DNA from: an uncultured Myxococcales bacterium | GTDB lineage: Bacteria; Myxococcota_A; UBA9042; CAIXZC01 | Assembly: GCA_903895725.1 (NCBI GenBank) | Contig: CAITUV010000043.1 | Span: 447,298 to 511,297, forward strand | Length of the DNA stretch: 64,000 bases | Direction: 5' to 3' | Shown here: in pieces, positions 15,508 through 24,172 of the stretch | Numbering within the stretch: the stretch's first letter is position 1 | How the letters are laid out: the number at the start of each line of letters is the position of its first letter | The notes under the pieces: generated by a model | The model's input: the letters and a program-made list of their open reading frames with translations, nothing else | Told to the model about the DNA's origin: nothing | Databases searched by the model: none | Made by a program: the position numbers and the translations under genes

Positions 15508-18230
15508 GCTGCACCTCCATCTCCCGCAACGAGCTTCTCGACGCGACAGGCGCAGACCTTGTATTCCGGGATCTTGCACGTGGGATCGAGCGCATCGATG
15601 GTCAGCCGGTTGGCAGCTGCCTCGAAGAAATGGAACGGAATGAAGACGACGTTGGGTGTGGGTCTCGGGCTGATTCGCAGGCGGATGCGGATGCTGCCTC
15701 GACGGGAGGAAACGGCGACCATCTCGCCATCGACCAGGTCGAGCGCAGCGGCATCGGCACGGGACATCTCGATGAAGCCGTGGGGGACGAGCTCGTCCAG
15801 GATCCGGGAATTGCGCGACATGGTCCCGGTGTGGAAGTGCTCGAGGATGCGTCCCGTCGTGAGCGTGAGGGGATACTCCCGATCGACGACCTCCGCCGGT
15901 GGCGTATACTCGATGGCGGTGAACAGCCCCTTGCCGCGGGCGAACTTCTCTTTGTGGAGGGTCGGGGTTCCAGGGTGATCCACGGCGGGGCAGGGCCACT
16001 GGACCTTGGTCTCCCTCGCCCGCTTCCAGGTGATTCCGGCATAGGACGGGGTCACCGTGCGGATCTCCTCGAACACTTCCTCGGCCCGCGTGTAGTTCCA
16101 CTGGAGCCCCATGCGGCGGGCGAGCTGCTGCGTGATCCACCAGTCGTCCCGGGCATCTCCCGGAGGGGTGACCACCTTGTTCATGAACTGCACCCGGCGC
16201 TCCGTGTTGGTCACCGTGCCCTCCTTCTCGAGGAAGGCGCAGGACGGCAGCACCACGTGGGCCAGGCGTGCGGTCTCGGTCAGGAATATATCCTGAACGA
16301 TGAGAAGGTCGAGCTTCTCCATCGCCTCGATGACATGCTCGGTGTTGGGGTCGGAAACGACCGGGTTCTCCCCCATCACGTACATGGCCTTGAGGTCCCC
16401 GCGGGCGGCCGCATTCATCATCTCGATGATCGTCAGCCCCGGCTTCTCCGGAAGAGAGCAGCCGCACATCCCCCAGGCCTTCTCGAACTTCTCACGGTTT
16501 GCGGGCACGATGACCGGCTGGTACGCGGGAAGAAGCGCACTGAGCGCTCCCATGTCGCAAGCTCCCTGGACGTTGTTCTGCCCTCGCAGCGGATTCACGC
16601 CGCCACCGGTCTTGCCCACGTTGCCGAGCATCATCTGGAGGTTGGCCGTGGACTTGACGCCGTTGACGCCGGAGATGAACTGAGTGATGCCCATGGAGTA
16701 GTAGAGCGCCATCGGCTTGGCAGCGGCAAGAATGCGGGCAGCCTTGACGATGTCGTCCGGGTTGGCCAGGCCGCAGATCCCGGCCACGTGCTCTGGAGTG
16801 TACTTCTCGAGCACCGGAATCAGCGCCTCGAAACCCTCGCATCGCTCGTCGATGTAGGCCTTGTCATAGAGCCCTTCCTTGAGGATCACGTGCATGAATC
16901 CGTTCAGGATCGCCACGTTGGTCCCCGGACGAATGGGGAGATAGACGTCCGCGATGCGGGCGAGCTCGATGCGCCGGGGATCCGCGACGACGAGCTTCTT
17001 TCCCCGGTGAATCACCTCGTGCTTGATCATCGATCCGATGACCGGGTGGTTCTCCGTGGTGTTGCTCCCGATGACGAGAAATGCCTCGGAGCTGGGAATC
17101 TCCCCGATGGAGTTGGTCATCGCACCCGAGCCGAACACGGTCGCCAGACCGGCGACGGTGCTGCTGTGTCAAAGTCGTGCACAGTGGTCTACGTTGTTGG
17201 TTCCCACCCCCGTGCGCATGAATTTCTGGAAGAGGTAGTTCTCTTCGTTGGTCACCTTGGCCGACGCCAGGCCGGCAATGGAGTCCGGACCGTTGGCCGC
17301 CTTGATTTCCGAGAGGCGGGCAGCTGCGTAGTCCAGCGCTTCCTCCCAGGAGGCCTCCACGAGCTTCCCGTCACGACGGACCAGTGGCGTCCTGATCCGC
17401 TCAGGATGCTGCACGAAGTCGAACCCGAACCGTCCCTTGACACAGAGATGACCGTTGTTGGGGCCGTTCTCGTTGCCGTTCGCGTACAGGAGGCGTCCCT
17501 TGGAATCCGTGTGGAAGTCGATCTGGCAGCCGACCCCGCAGTAGATGCAGACCGAGGTCTGCTTCCGAGTCTCCCAGGTGGGGGCGGTGCCGTTGACCGG
17601 CTGAAGCGTGAGCGCACCGGTCGGGCAGAGCTGTGCGCAGGTTCCGCACAGGGCGCAGGAGGACTCGCCGACCGGCCCCCCGCAATCTGCGGTAAGCTCG
17701 GTTCGGTCCCCTCGGCCGGTGAAGTCCCACACGCCGAGCATCTGGACCTCGCCGCAGGCCTTCACGCAGCGCCCGCACAGGACGCACCGGTCCTCGTTGC
17801 GCCGAAGCCCCTTGCTGGACGTGGTGTCGGTAGTCCGCCTCCGCCCCGGCAGCGGCTGGCGCGGCTCCTCGATTCCGTATCGGTGGCACAGATCCTGAAA
17901 CTCGCAGTCCCCGTTGGCATCGCAGAACAGGCAGTTGTGATGGCCTTCTGCGAGGAGCATCTCCAGGATCGACCTGCGGACCGAAGCCAGCTCGGCATCC
18001 TCGCTGACGACGTTCATGCCGTCAGCAGCCGGCTCGGTGCAGGCCGTCTTGAGCGCCGTCCCGTTGACCCTCACGAGGCAGATCCGACATGCGCCCGTCC
18101 GACTGATTCTCGGATGGTGGCACAATGTCGGGATGTCGAGCCCGGCGTTGCGGGCAACTTCGAGAATCGTCTGGCCTTTCTGTCCGCTGACGACCCTTCC
18201 GTCCACAGTCAGTCTGATCGACTCGTTCAT
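15501..18230 (-). CDS. fdhA: selenocysteine formate dehydrogenase catalytic subunit (in-frame TGA at 17169-17171)
   Basis: Read through the TGA, the product has 909 residues with selenocysteine at 354. Conceptual translation stops at NNVDHCARL; in the same frame beyond the TGA comes HSSTVAGLATVFGSGAM, exactly the active-site context of selenocysteine formate dehydrogenases. Domains: [2Fe-2S] (Cys 37, 48, 51, 64), His-Cys [4Fe-4S] (His 97/98, Cys 100, 103, 109), two ferredoxin clusters (Cys 149-159 and 192-202), the molybdopterin-side [4Fe-4S] (Cys 228, 231, 235, 263) and the C-terminal molybdopterin-binding domain. It oxidises formate or reduces CO2 and passes electrons to the NuoEF fusion, which overlaps it by 7 bases. 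Translation needs SelA, SelB and tRNA-Sec, not in this window. The start has GGGGAGGACT upstream. Confidence 0.95.
17135..17171 (-). promoter_or_regulatory. bacterial SECIS hairpin of fdhA with its UGA codon
   Basis: After TGA (17171-17169) the coding strand folds into a perfect 6-bp stem GTCGCC (17156-17151) / GGCGAC (17145-17140) closing the loop GGTCT (17150-17146). After one C-C mismatch the stem extends by four more pairs (17161-17158 with 17138-17135, the last a G-T wobble). The loop begins 21 bases from the U of UGA and contains the G-U found in the SelB-binding loop of E. coli fdhF, whose apical loop is also GGUCU. Confidence 0.85.
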
Positions 18231-18258
18231 AGTCCTCCCCTGTCGCTCGGCGCCTCCG

Positions 18259-18292
18259 CCCCCCCCTACCGGAAAACACCCCCCCCCTACCG
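18259..18292. repeat. paired C-tract repeats in the fdhA leader
   Basis: Two copies of a C8-9 tract followed by CTACCG (18259-18271 and 18279-18292) lie between the fdhA ATG and its candidate promoter; a third shorter CCCTACCCG sits at 18304-18312. On the coding strand they read CGGTAGGGGGGG. They could be a regulator site or leader structure; no known site is recognised. Confidence 0.55.
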
Positions 18293-18302
18293 ATGTGCGC
18301 AG

Positions 18303-18331
18303 ACCCTACCCGGGGAATACCGCTAAGTCAA
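18303..18331 (-). promoter_or_regulatory. candidate promoter of the fdhA operon
   Basis: Minus-strand TTGACT (18326-18331) and TAGGGT (18303-18308) with 17-base spacing, about 73 bases before the ATG at 18230. The -10 is poor (three of six), which would fit activator-dependent expression. Confidence 0.33.
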
Positions 18332-18351
18332 TGGAGAAAAGCGAACAATAT

Positions 18352-19824
18352 TCAGGGGTTCAAGAGAGTCAGAATGACCGTTATTTCCACAAAACCGCCT
18401 GGAGCGGGCGCCACCCGAAGGGTACGAACATAGCCGTTTCCTTCGGTCAAGCCCCCCCGGTCGAGCTCGGATTCCAGCGCCTCGGGCGTGAGGAACTGCT
18501 TGACCTCCGCGGCATCAGCCTGTGCGGGAACGAGCGAGGTGATCCGGACAAGGACGCCGGACGCATCGCGGGCACCGCTGACATTGGCGTAACCGGACAA
18601 GAGGCTCTCGAGCTTCTCGCCCGCGGCCGCGTGCACGAGAAGGAAGATGGTACCTCCCGGCTTCATCCATCTGCGGAATTCCGAAAACAGCTCGCTGCGG
18701 TCCTCTGCCGAAAGGTACTCGAGCAGGTGGCTGGCCACCACGAGCGAGACGCTCGCCTCGGGAAAGGAACTGTCGCGGACATCGCCCCAGACGATCGACA
18801 GGCGGCGCGTGGCCGGGACATGGGCCAGTCGTCCGGCGGCCCTCCGCAGGCGCTCACAGGCAAGCATGGAATGATCCACAGCGGACACGGGCTCGATGCC
18901 CGGGAGCCCTGCCGTGCGAAGCGCTTCACCGCCGTCGCCGGCACCGAGCAGCGCTGCGGCTCCCGGAACGAGGGACGCAGCGTTCTCGGTCAGGAAGCGC
19001 TCGAGCTCCGCACCGACGGGCACCAGCGTGAAGGGAAGGTTGAGGGCCAGGGCGGCCTCGTCGGCCGAGGCGGAGTGACGGTCCGGCATGGACCTGGAAA
19101 GAACGGGCAGCGGCCAGGGAGATGCCGCGACGAAGGTGGATGCATGCCGCTCCATCCCCGCCAGCCGGGAGAGCGCCAGGTTGGGCAGGAGGTGGTCGAC
19201 GCGGCCAGCCAGGGCTCCCTCGACGAGGCGGAACGAGGGGGCAGACGGGAGCGGGAGAGCACGAAGCCCCTGTTCCCGGAATCGAAGTCCCTTGCGGAGC
19301 CCGGCCATGTTCCGTACGACGTTGTCGGACTGAATCTCGAGCTCGGACAGCGGATCAGCGCTGTCTCTCCATCCCACGAAGAGCAGGCGCGCCATGGTGT
19401 TGAACAACAGGATGTCGATCGGATCGCGACGCAAGGATGCGGCCTGGGCGAGCTTCTCAGCCACCGCGAGCATCCGCTCGGCATCGTCGTCCCGCCCCAG
19501 CACGACGAGGTACTCGACGTTGCGGGCCAGCTCGGTCAGGAGCCAGCCGGCGGCCATCAGCCGGGTTCCCGGGTCGTGCCAGGTGATGCGTTGCGCCGAC
19601 TCGGCATACTGTTGGAAGAACATCGACTCGATGGTCGCATCCAGACGGGCCCAGTTCTCCCAGAAGGGTGCATTCTGCCGCAGGAGGAGCATGTTCGCAT
19701 CGCACCAGAGGGCCTGCTGGTGGACGCGCCCGGCCCGCTCGAGCACCGAGGGCATCGCCGAGGCTTGGAGACTGAGGACCAGGGCTGCGGCAAGAAGCGC
19801 CGCGGGGCGGGGCGGGGGTAACAT
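18352..19824 (-). CDS. SAM-dependent methyltransferase-like protein with a possible signal peptide
   Basis: The product has 490 residues from ATG 19824, directly after the stop of the NYN gene (TAG then ATG), with AGGAAGG inside that gene as ribosome site. The N-terminus (PAALLAAALVLSLQASA) looks like a signal peptide; an alternative Met 24 would give a cytoplasmic form. Residues about 25-300 are alpha-helical and unrecognised. The C-terminal third has class I methyltransferase features: a glycine-rich motif (AALLGAGDGGEALR), an acidic residue after strand 2 (VSAVDHS), IVWGDVRD, and the post-II strand (VSLVVASHLLEYL) followed by FRRWMKPGGTIFLLVH. It probably uses SAM; the substrate is unknown. 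Tight coupling to the NYN protein suggests a joint role. Confidence 0.7.
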   Translation of the reverse strand: MLPPPRPAALLAAALVLSLQASAMPSVLERAGRVHQQALWCDANMLLLRQNAPFWENWARLDATIESMFFQQYAESAQRITWHDPGTRLMAAGWLLTELARNVEYLVVLGRDDDAERMLAVAEKLAQAASLRRDPIDILLFNTMARLLFVGWRDSADPLSELEIQSDNVVRNMAGLRKGLRFREQGLRALPLPSAPSFRLVEGALAGRVDHLLPNLALSRLAGMERHASTFVAASPWPLPVLSRSMPDRHSASADEAALALNLPFTLVPVGAELERFLTENAASLVPGAAALLGAGDGGEALRTAGLPGIEPVSAVDHSMLACERLRRAAGRLAHVPATRRLSIVWGDVRDSSFPEASVSLVVASHLLEYLSAEDRSELFSEFRRWMKPGGTIFLLVHAAAGEKLESLLSGYANVSGARDASGVLVRITSLVPAQADAAEVKQFLTPEALESELDRGGLTEGNGYVRTLRVAPAPGGFVEITVILTLLNP

Positions 19825-20808
19825 CTAGCCTTCCTGCCCGTCGAGCGGGCCCGCTGCTGGAACGGCGGGGGGGACCTCCGTAGCGACGGGAGCGGTCTCT
19901 GAGGTGACCGAAGCTGCGGCCAGGCGCCGCAGGTTGACCGCACAGGCACGCCCCTTGGGGTCCATTCCGCGCTCGTACTCCACGCGGTCGCCCGCACCGA
20001 TTTGGGCAAACGAGGGGTCGACCACCGCCGTGTGGTGGAAGAAGAGCTTCCGGCCATTCCAGTCTTCGAGGAGGAACCCCATCTTCTCCCGAACCTCGGC
20101 CACCGCTCCCAGGAGGGGGCCCGCCGGCGGGGGAGTCGGGTCCTCTGCCGCGGGGGAGGGATCCTCGTTTGGTCCTCCCGCAACGGGACGGGGGGATGGC
20201 GGCGAAGGGGGTGTCGGCTCGCGTCGCCCGCGATCCGACGGGCCTCGCACCGGCACCACGGCCCAGGTCGCGGCTTCGACCAGCGCAGGGGCCGTTCGCA
20301 TGCGGCGAGTTGCACCGGAGCGGTCCTCGACGGGGACGTCGTACATCGGAACGAGCACGGCAATGCCGGCACCGGTGAGCTTGCGAACGAGGGGGGAGAG
20401 GCCGCCGAAACCGGCCACGAGGACGACCACGTCCGGAGAGCGCCGCAAGGACTGATCGAGGACCTCCACGGCCATGGCGAGCTGATGCCCGGCTGCTCCC
20501 GATCCGGCCGGTGCCTTCTGGATGATGAAGCCGGCATCCGCAAAGACGCCGTCGATGCAGTCCGCCTGAGCCTCCCGGTCCGTCGTGCGGTCCGCGGCCG
20601 GGACGAAGAGGCGTGCCTCGGCAATCGCAACAGGGGGGGCCCCGCGACCGAGGCGCCGCTCGACGTCGGAACGACACCAGGATAGAAGTGCCCCCGGGGT
20701 CACCGGCATGGTCCCGTCCGTCTGGGACCGATAGTGCTGCACCACCGGAGCAAAGAACCCGGCATCGACAAAAAGCAGCACCTGGGCGGGGCTGATATCG
20801 GAGCTCAT
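19825..20808 (-). CDS. NYN-like domain fused to a cold-shock-like domain; nuclease residues eroded
   Basis: The 327-residue product starts at ATG 20808 after GGGAGGTCTC. Residues about 1-190 follow the NYN (LabA-like PIN) fold: LLFVDAGFF with the first acidic residue, a central helix, and strand VVVLVAGFGGLSPLVRKL followed by GIAVLVPMY. In active NYN nucleases the third motif reads SGDxDF and an Asp sits in a KGVD-like helix start; here these are AGFGGL and AAGHQL, so catalysis is doubtful. A Pro-rich linker (about 200-245) leads to a cold-shock-like domain (MGFLLEDWNGRKLFFHHTAV ... GDRVEYE) typical of RNA binding. It may be an RNA-binding regulator. It is directly followed by the methyltransferase gene. 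Confidence 0.72.
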   Translation of the reverse strand: MSSDISPAQVLLFVDAGFFAPVVQHYRSQTDGTMPVTPGALLSWCRSDVERRLGRGAPPVAIAEARLFVPAADRTTDREAQADCIDGVFADAGFIIQKAPAGSGAAGHQLAMAVEVLDQSLRRSPDVVVLVAGFGGLSPLVRKLTGAGIAVLVPMYDVPVEDRSGATRRMRTAPALVEAATWAVVPVRGPSDRGRREPTPPSPPSPRPVAGGPNEDPSPAAEDPTPPPAGPLLGAVAEVREKMGFLLEDWNGRKLFFHHTAVVDPSFAQIGAGDRVEYERGMDPKGRACAVNLRRLAAASVTSETAPVATEVPPAVPAAGPLDGQEG

Positions 20809-20852
20809 GAGACCTCCCGGTGAGGGCCGTTCGGGGCCCGCATTCGTCTGCT

Positions 20853-20881
20853 GTAATACCCCATCGCCCCCCGGGGCACAA
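20853..20881 (-). promoter_or_regulatory. candidate promoter of the NYN-methyltransferase pair
   Basis: Minus-strand TTGTGC (20876-20881) and TATTAC (20853-20858), 17 bases apart, about 45 bases before the ATG at 20808. Confidence 0.33.
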
Positions 20882-20893
20882 GACATAGCGCAC

Positions 20894-20907
20894 GAATCAA
20901 TTGATTC
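20894..20907. promoter_or_regulatory. 14-bp perfect palindrome between divergent genes (operator candidate)
   Basis: GAATCAATTGATTC is perfectly self-complementary and AT-rich in an otherwise GC-rich intergenic region between the NYN gene and the acyltransferase gene. Position between two divergent starts is typical of a repressor or activator site. Confidence 0.45.
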
Positions 20908-20957
20908 CGCCGGTCAGGTATGCCATAAGCGTCCAAGAACCCAAGGGGAGGGACGAC

Positions 20958-22001
20958 ATGACAGGACCGACCGTACCCGCTAGAGATCGAGGAGTCGACA
21001 CGCTCAGAGGGCTTGCCATCATCCTGATGGTGGCAGCCAACGCTGCACCGGGAACGCTCATCGAGCCGTACCCGATCTGGTACAAGATCCTCAGCTCACT
21101 GGCCGCACCACTGTTCGTGACGATTTCGGGGCTCATGGTCTGCTTCACCGCAAAGACGCGGGGCTATCCGTTCAGCCACTACATCACTCGAGGGGCGATG
21201 GTGGTGCTGGCCGCGATCCTGGTCGACCTGCTGGTCTGGCTCATGGTCCCCCTGACGTCCTTCGACGTCCTGTATCTCATCGGCATCTCGCTGCCTCTGG
21301 CCTACCTGGCAGCGCGGGCCGGCGGATGGGTTCCCTGGATCCTGGCTGCTGTCGTGTTCGCGGCCACGCCGTTCATGCAGGCCTGGCTGGGCTACTGTGA
21401 CTACCCGGTCGAAATCTACTTCTTCGAGGAGTCCACGCTGGCGGACTGCATCCCGTGTGCGGTGCTGACTCACTACCTCGTGGACGGATGGTTCCCCATG
21501 TTCCCGTGGCTTGGCTTCGCATTCGTCGGGGCCGGTCTGGCGGGAGTCAGGGACGGCGGACTCCAGAAGTCGTGGTGGTTCCCGGTTGTGGGGCTGGTTC
21601 TCCTGGCCGGCGGGACGGCGCTGTGGATCTCGAACCCGGGCCCCATGATGAGCCGCGACGGATACGCCGAGTTGTTCTACCCGGCGCCGGCAGGCTTCAT
21701 GCCCGCGGTCACCGGATTCATCTTCCTCGCGTTCTGGCTGGTGTCGGTGGTGAAGCTGCCCAAGCTTCTCGACCCGGTCTGGGCACTGGGAGAGATATCG
21801 ATCACGATCTACGTGCTCCACCTGGCCCTTATCGGGTACGTGGTGGAAAAGTTCTTCGAGCCCGAAGGAATGTGCACGCTGGCCACGCACTACGTGTGGA
21901 TCATGGCGTTGATGCTGGCGGTTGCCTACGGGCTGCGAGCCTACCGCAAGAAGGGCGGACGCCCGAAGAACGCTTTCCTCAGGATGTTCGTCGGCGGTTG
22001 A
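20958..22001 (+). CDS. membrane acyltransferase of the DUF1624/heparan-glucosaminide N-acetyltransferase type
   Basis: The 347-residue product starts at ATG 20958 after AAGGGGAGGG. It has about ten membrane helices. The N-terminus RDRGVDTLRGLAIILMVAAN matches the opening of the bacterial DUF1624/NagX-like family (R..sLD..RGl.i..M...N), including the conserved Asp and Arg. The C-terminal helices carry ISITIYVLHLALIGYVVEK, with the late His typical of this superfamily. Such enzymes transfer acetyl groups across the membrane to sugars. The acceptor is unknown. It is encoded alone, divergent from the NYN pair and just before the PP2C-like gene. Confidence 0.75.
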   Translation: MTGPTVPARDRGVDTLRGLAIILMVAANAAPGTLIEPYPIWYKILSSLAAPLFVTISGLMVCFTAKTRGYPFSHYITRGAMVVLAAILVDLLVWLMVPLTSFDVLYLIGISLPLAYLAARAGGWVPWILAAVVFAATPFMQAWLGYCDYPVEIYFFEESTLADCIPCAVLTHYLVDGWFPMFPWLGFAFVGAGLAGVRDGGLQKSWWFPVVGLVLLAGGTALWISNPGPMMSRDGYAELFYPAPAGFMPAVTGFIFLAFWLVSVVKLPKLLDPVWALGEISITIYVLHLALIGYVVEKFFEPEGMCTLATHYVWIMALMLAVAYGLRAYRKKGGRPKNAFLRMFVGG

Positions 22002-22022
22002 GAATCTCACTCGAGGCAACGG

Positions 22023-24143
22023 ATGATGCGGGCCGACTACCCTCGCGTGGGGTTGCTGACCGATCCTGACGAGGATCCACGCGAGAGTGAAACCACCGTC
22101 AACACCACGGCGCTCCCTTACGGTCTGCTGCTCGGAATGAGCCAGGGAGTGGGCCCGGAGGCCGAGGTTCGTAGCCGCTCTGCGCGCGTTGCTCTCAAAG
22201 CTGCCCGGCGGTTTCTCCAGGCCAACCGAGTTGCCTCGGACGACACCCGGGGCATGATTGCCCTGCTGAGACAGGCGCTCAAGGAGGCCAACGCAGAGCT
22301 GCACGGTCTGGCGCGGGACCAGTCGGACGTGGCCTTCGGAGGCGCGTCCGCTCTGCTGGTGCTCGTTGCTCCGGGTAGAGCCTTCGTGGCCCACCTGGGG
22401 GACTGCCGGCTCTACCTGGTCCGACGTGGACAAGCCAGCCGGATCACCCGGGACCACACCATGGCCCAGACCTGGGTGGAGCACGGGATCCTCACGGACG
22501 AGCAGATTCGTGAGAGGCCCGATTCGCGTAAGCCCCTCAAGCTGCTCGGTGCCAGGCCTGAATGCGAGCCTGATGTGAGGAGCATTCCCATCCAGATGGA
22601 GAAGGGGGATGCCCTGGTCCTCTGCAACGCGGGAATTCACGAGTGCGTGGACGACGACGAGCTGGCCGGAATGGCGTGTGCGGCCGACCCTGAAGTCGGT
22701 GCGCAACAGCTCTGCGACGTGGCGGCCAGCCGCGGCAGGTCGAGCGAGCGGCGCGTGCTCGTGTATCACTCGGGACCGCCGCTCCGAGGCGGGCAGCCTC
22801 GGGTCTTGAGGGCACGCCGACTGCGCAACCGCCGCAAGACGTCCGTCTGGCTTCTTGGCGCTGCCGGGCTGGCACTCATGGCGGCCGTGGGCCTTGCGGT
22901 CTACGGGCTGTCCGACCGTGTGCTCGGGCCGTCCCAGGAGCTCGCCCGAACCGTGGCAGACCTGGATTCTGAGCGCCATGCGCAAGACCTGTCTCTTCGC
23001 CTCGATGGGGGGGCCGCGCGACTCGACGGTGGGGGGCCGGACGATGTCGCGTCTTCACTCGCCGACGCAGCGTCACCGGCCGACTCTGAACTGTCCCGGG
23101 ACAGCGCAGAAGCTCCGGCCCCGACCCGTGCAACGTCGGGCAACGCGGAGGCCTCCACGACGAGGGGCCATCCGGGGACGGCCAGCCCCCCCGATATGGC
23201 CATCAAGACTCCGGAGCCCGCGACCGGGAATTCCGCTCCTGGTGTCAGCAAGGCCACGCAGGCCCCCGCCGGCTCTCCCGAGAGTGGGGAGAGCAAGGCC
23301 CCTCAAGCCGCTGCCGGATCCCCGGATGGAGCGGTGAGCAGGGTCGCACAGGGTGGTGCAGCGTCCCTGGACGTCGCTGCCGACACCAAGGCGGAGGCCG
23401 CGCCCCAGGCCGCAGAAGTAGTGGCACACTCTCCGGAGACAGCCGCCAAGGCATCCGATGCGGCCCACACGCCGGATGGCGAAGAGTCGGCTGGCACCCG
23501 TCCTGCCGTAGAAGTCTCAGGTTCCGCAGCGGATGATTCGGTCAGGGGCTCACCGGCCGGGACGCCCGTCTCCGAGCTTGCGCAGAAGGCCACCGACTCG
23601 GGGGGACCGCAGGCGGCAGAAGCCCGAGTCGAGAAGAAGTCGGCCGTGGTGAACTGGCCCAAGCCTCCGCAGGTCGAAGAGCCGTCGGTGTTTCCATACA
23701 CGGAGCCCACGCAGGACGGCCTCGACGTGTGCATTCCGCGCAGCCTCAGCCACCATGAGGCGCAAAGAGTCAAGGATCTGCGGATCCTGGTGAACAAGGG
23801 GTACAAGGAGCTGAAGAACGTGTCTCCGGACCCGGCCCGTGCCGGAATGTATGTGCTGCAGGCGGCCAAGGTGGTCGCTGGGTCGAGCCCTTCGGTCATG
23901 GCCCGCTGCACGCCGGCAGTCGAGCTTCTCCGGGCAACGGTCAAGGTGAAGTACCTTCGTTTCGTCTGGGCATCGTCATCTCGGGCTCTGGCGAACATCC
24001 GAGAGAAGGACTGGTCCTGCGCCAGAGCTCACGACCGGGCAGCCGATGCCCGGAAGTTCGGTGCCAGCGAAGACGAGCTCAAGCTGGTGCTGAGAATCTG
24101 CGCGAGCTGGACCTCTCCGTCGCCCGTGCAACCCGCGCCGTGA
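22023..24143 (+). CDS. membrane-anchored PP2C-like protein with eroded metal sites and low-complexity outer region
   Basis: The product has 706 residues. Residues 1-255 align by motif with PP2C phosphatases: FVAHLGDCRLYLVRRGQ and ITRDHTMAQ are well kept. But the metal-binding ADGMGG is replaced by LGMSQGVG, and LLLCSDGL by LVLCNAGI, removing the key Asp residues. A membrane helix (WLLGAAGLALMAAVGLAVYGL, about 278-298) follows a basic stretch. Residues about 300-560 are a low-complexity Ala/Pro/Ser/Glu region with repeated SKA..A.GSP-type blocks. The C-terminal 150 residues (ending CASWTSPSPVQPAP) are helical with Cys residues. It may be a pseudophosphatase scaffold or sensor. Tandem ATG codons mark the start; the ribosome site is weak. 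Confidence 0.68.
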   Translation: MMRADYPRVGLLTDPDEDPRESETTVNTTALPYGLLLGMSQGVGPEAEVRSRSARVALKAARRFLQANRVASDDTRGMIALLRQALKEANAELHGLARDQSDVAFGGASALLVLVAPGRAFVAHLGDCRLYLVRRGQASRITRDHTMAQTWVEHGILTDEQIRERPDSRKPLKLLGARPECEPDVRSIPIQMEKGDALVLCNAGIHECVDDDELAGMACAADPEVGAQQLCDVAASRGRSSERRVLVYHSGPPLRGGQPRVLRARRLRNRRKTSVWLLGAAGLALMAAVGLAVYGLSDRVLGPSQELARTVADLDSERHAQDLSLRLDGGAARLDGGGPDDVASSLADAASPADSELSRDSAEAPAPTRATSGNAEASTTRGHPGTASPPDMAIKTPEPATGNSAPGVSKATQAPAGSPESGESKAPQAAAGSPDGAVSRVAQGGAASLDVAADTKAEAAPQAAEVVAHSPETAAKASDAAHTPDGEESAGTRPAVEVSGSAADDSVRGSPAGTPVSELAQKATDSGGPQAAEARVEKKSAVVNWPKPPQVEEPSVFPYTEPTQDGLDVCIPRSLSHHEAQRVKDLRILVNKGYKELKNVSPDPARAGMYVLQAAKVVAGSSPSVMARCTPAVELLRATVKVKYLRFVWASSSRALANIREKDWSCARAHDRAADARKFGASEDELKLVLRICASWTSPSPVQPAP

Positions 24144-24172
24144 GGGCGACCCCCGGTTTGCCGTAGACAGAG

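Noticed and set aside
13678..16467. A 929-residue minus-strand protein including the NuoEF fusion
   Set aside because: Residues before the ATG at 15507 are a shadow frame of fdhA with no homology; the ATG has a good GGAGG site.
15501..17138. Separate 545-residue oxidoreductase gene with GTG start
   Set aside because: It continues fdhA in frame across a selenocysteine TGA; no ribosome site precedes the GTG, and the sequence between TGA and GTG is conserved active-site sequence.
15630..18326. Long 898-codon open frame on the plus strand
   Set aside because: It is the antisense of fdhA; its peptide lacks any family features, while the minus frame has all expected cofactor motifs.
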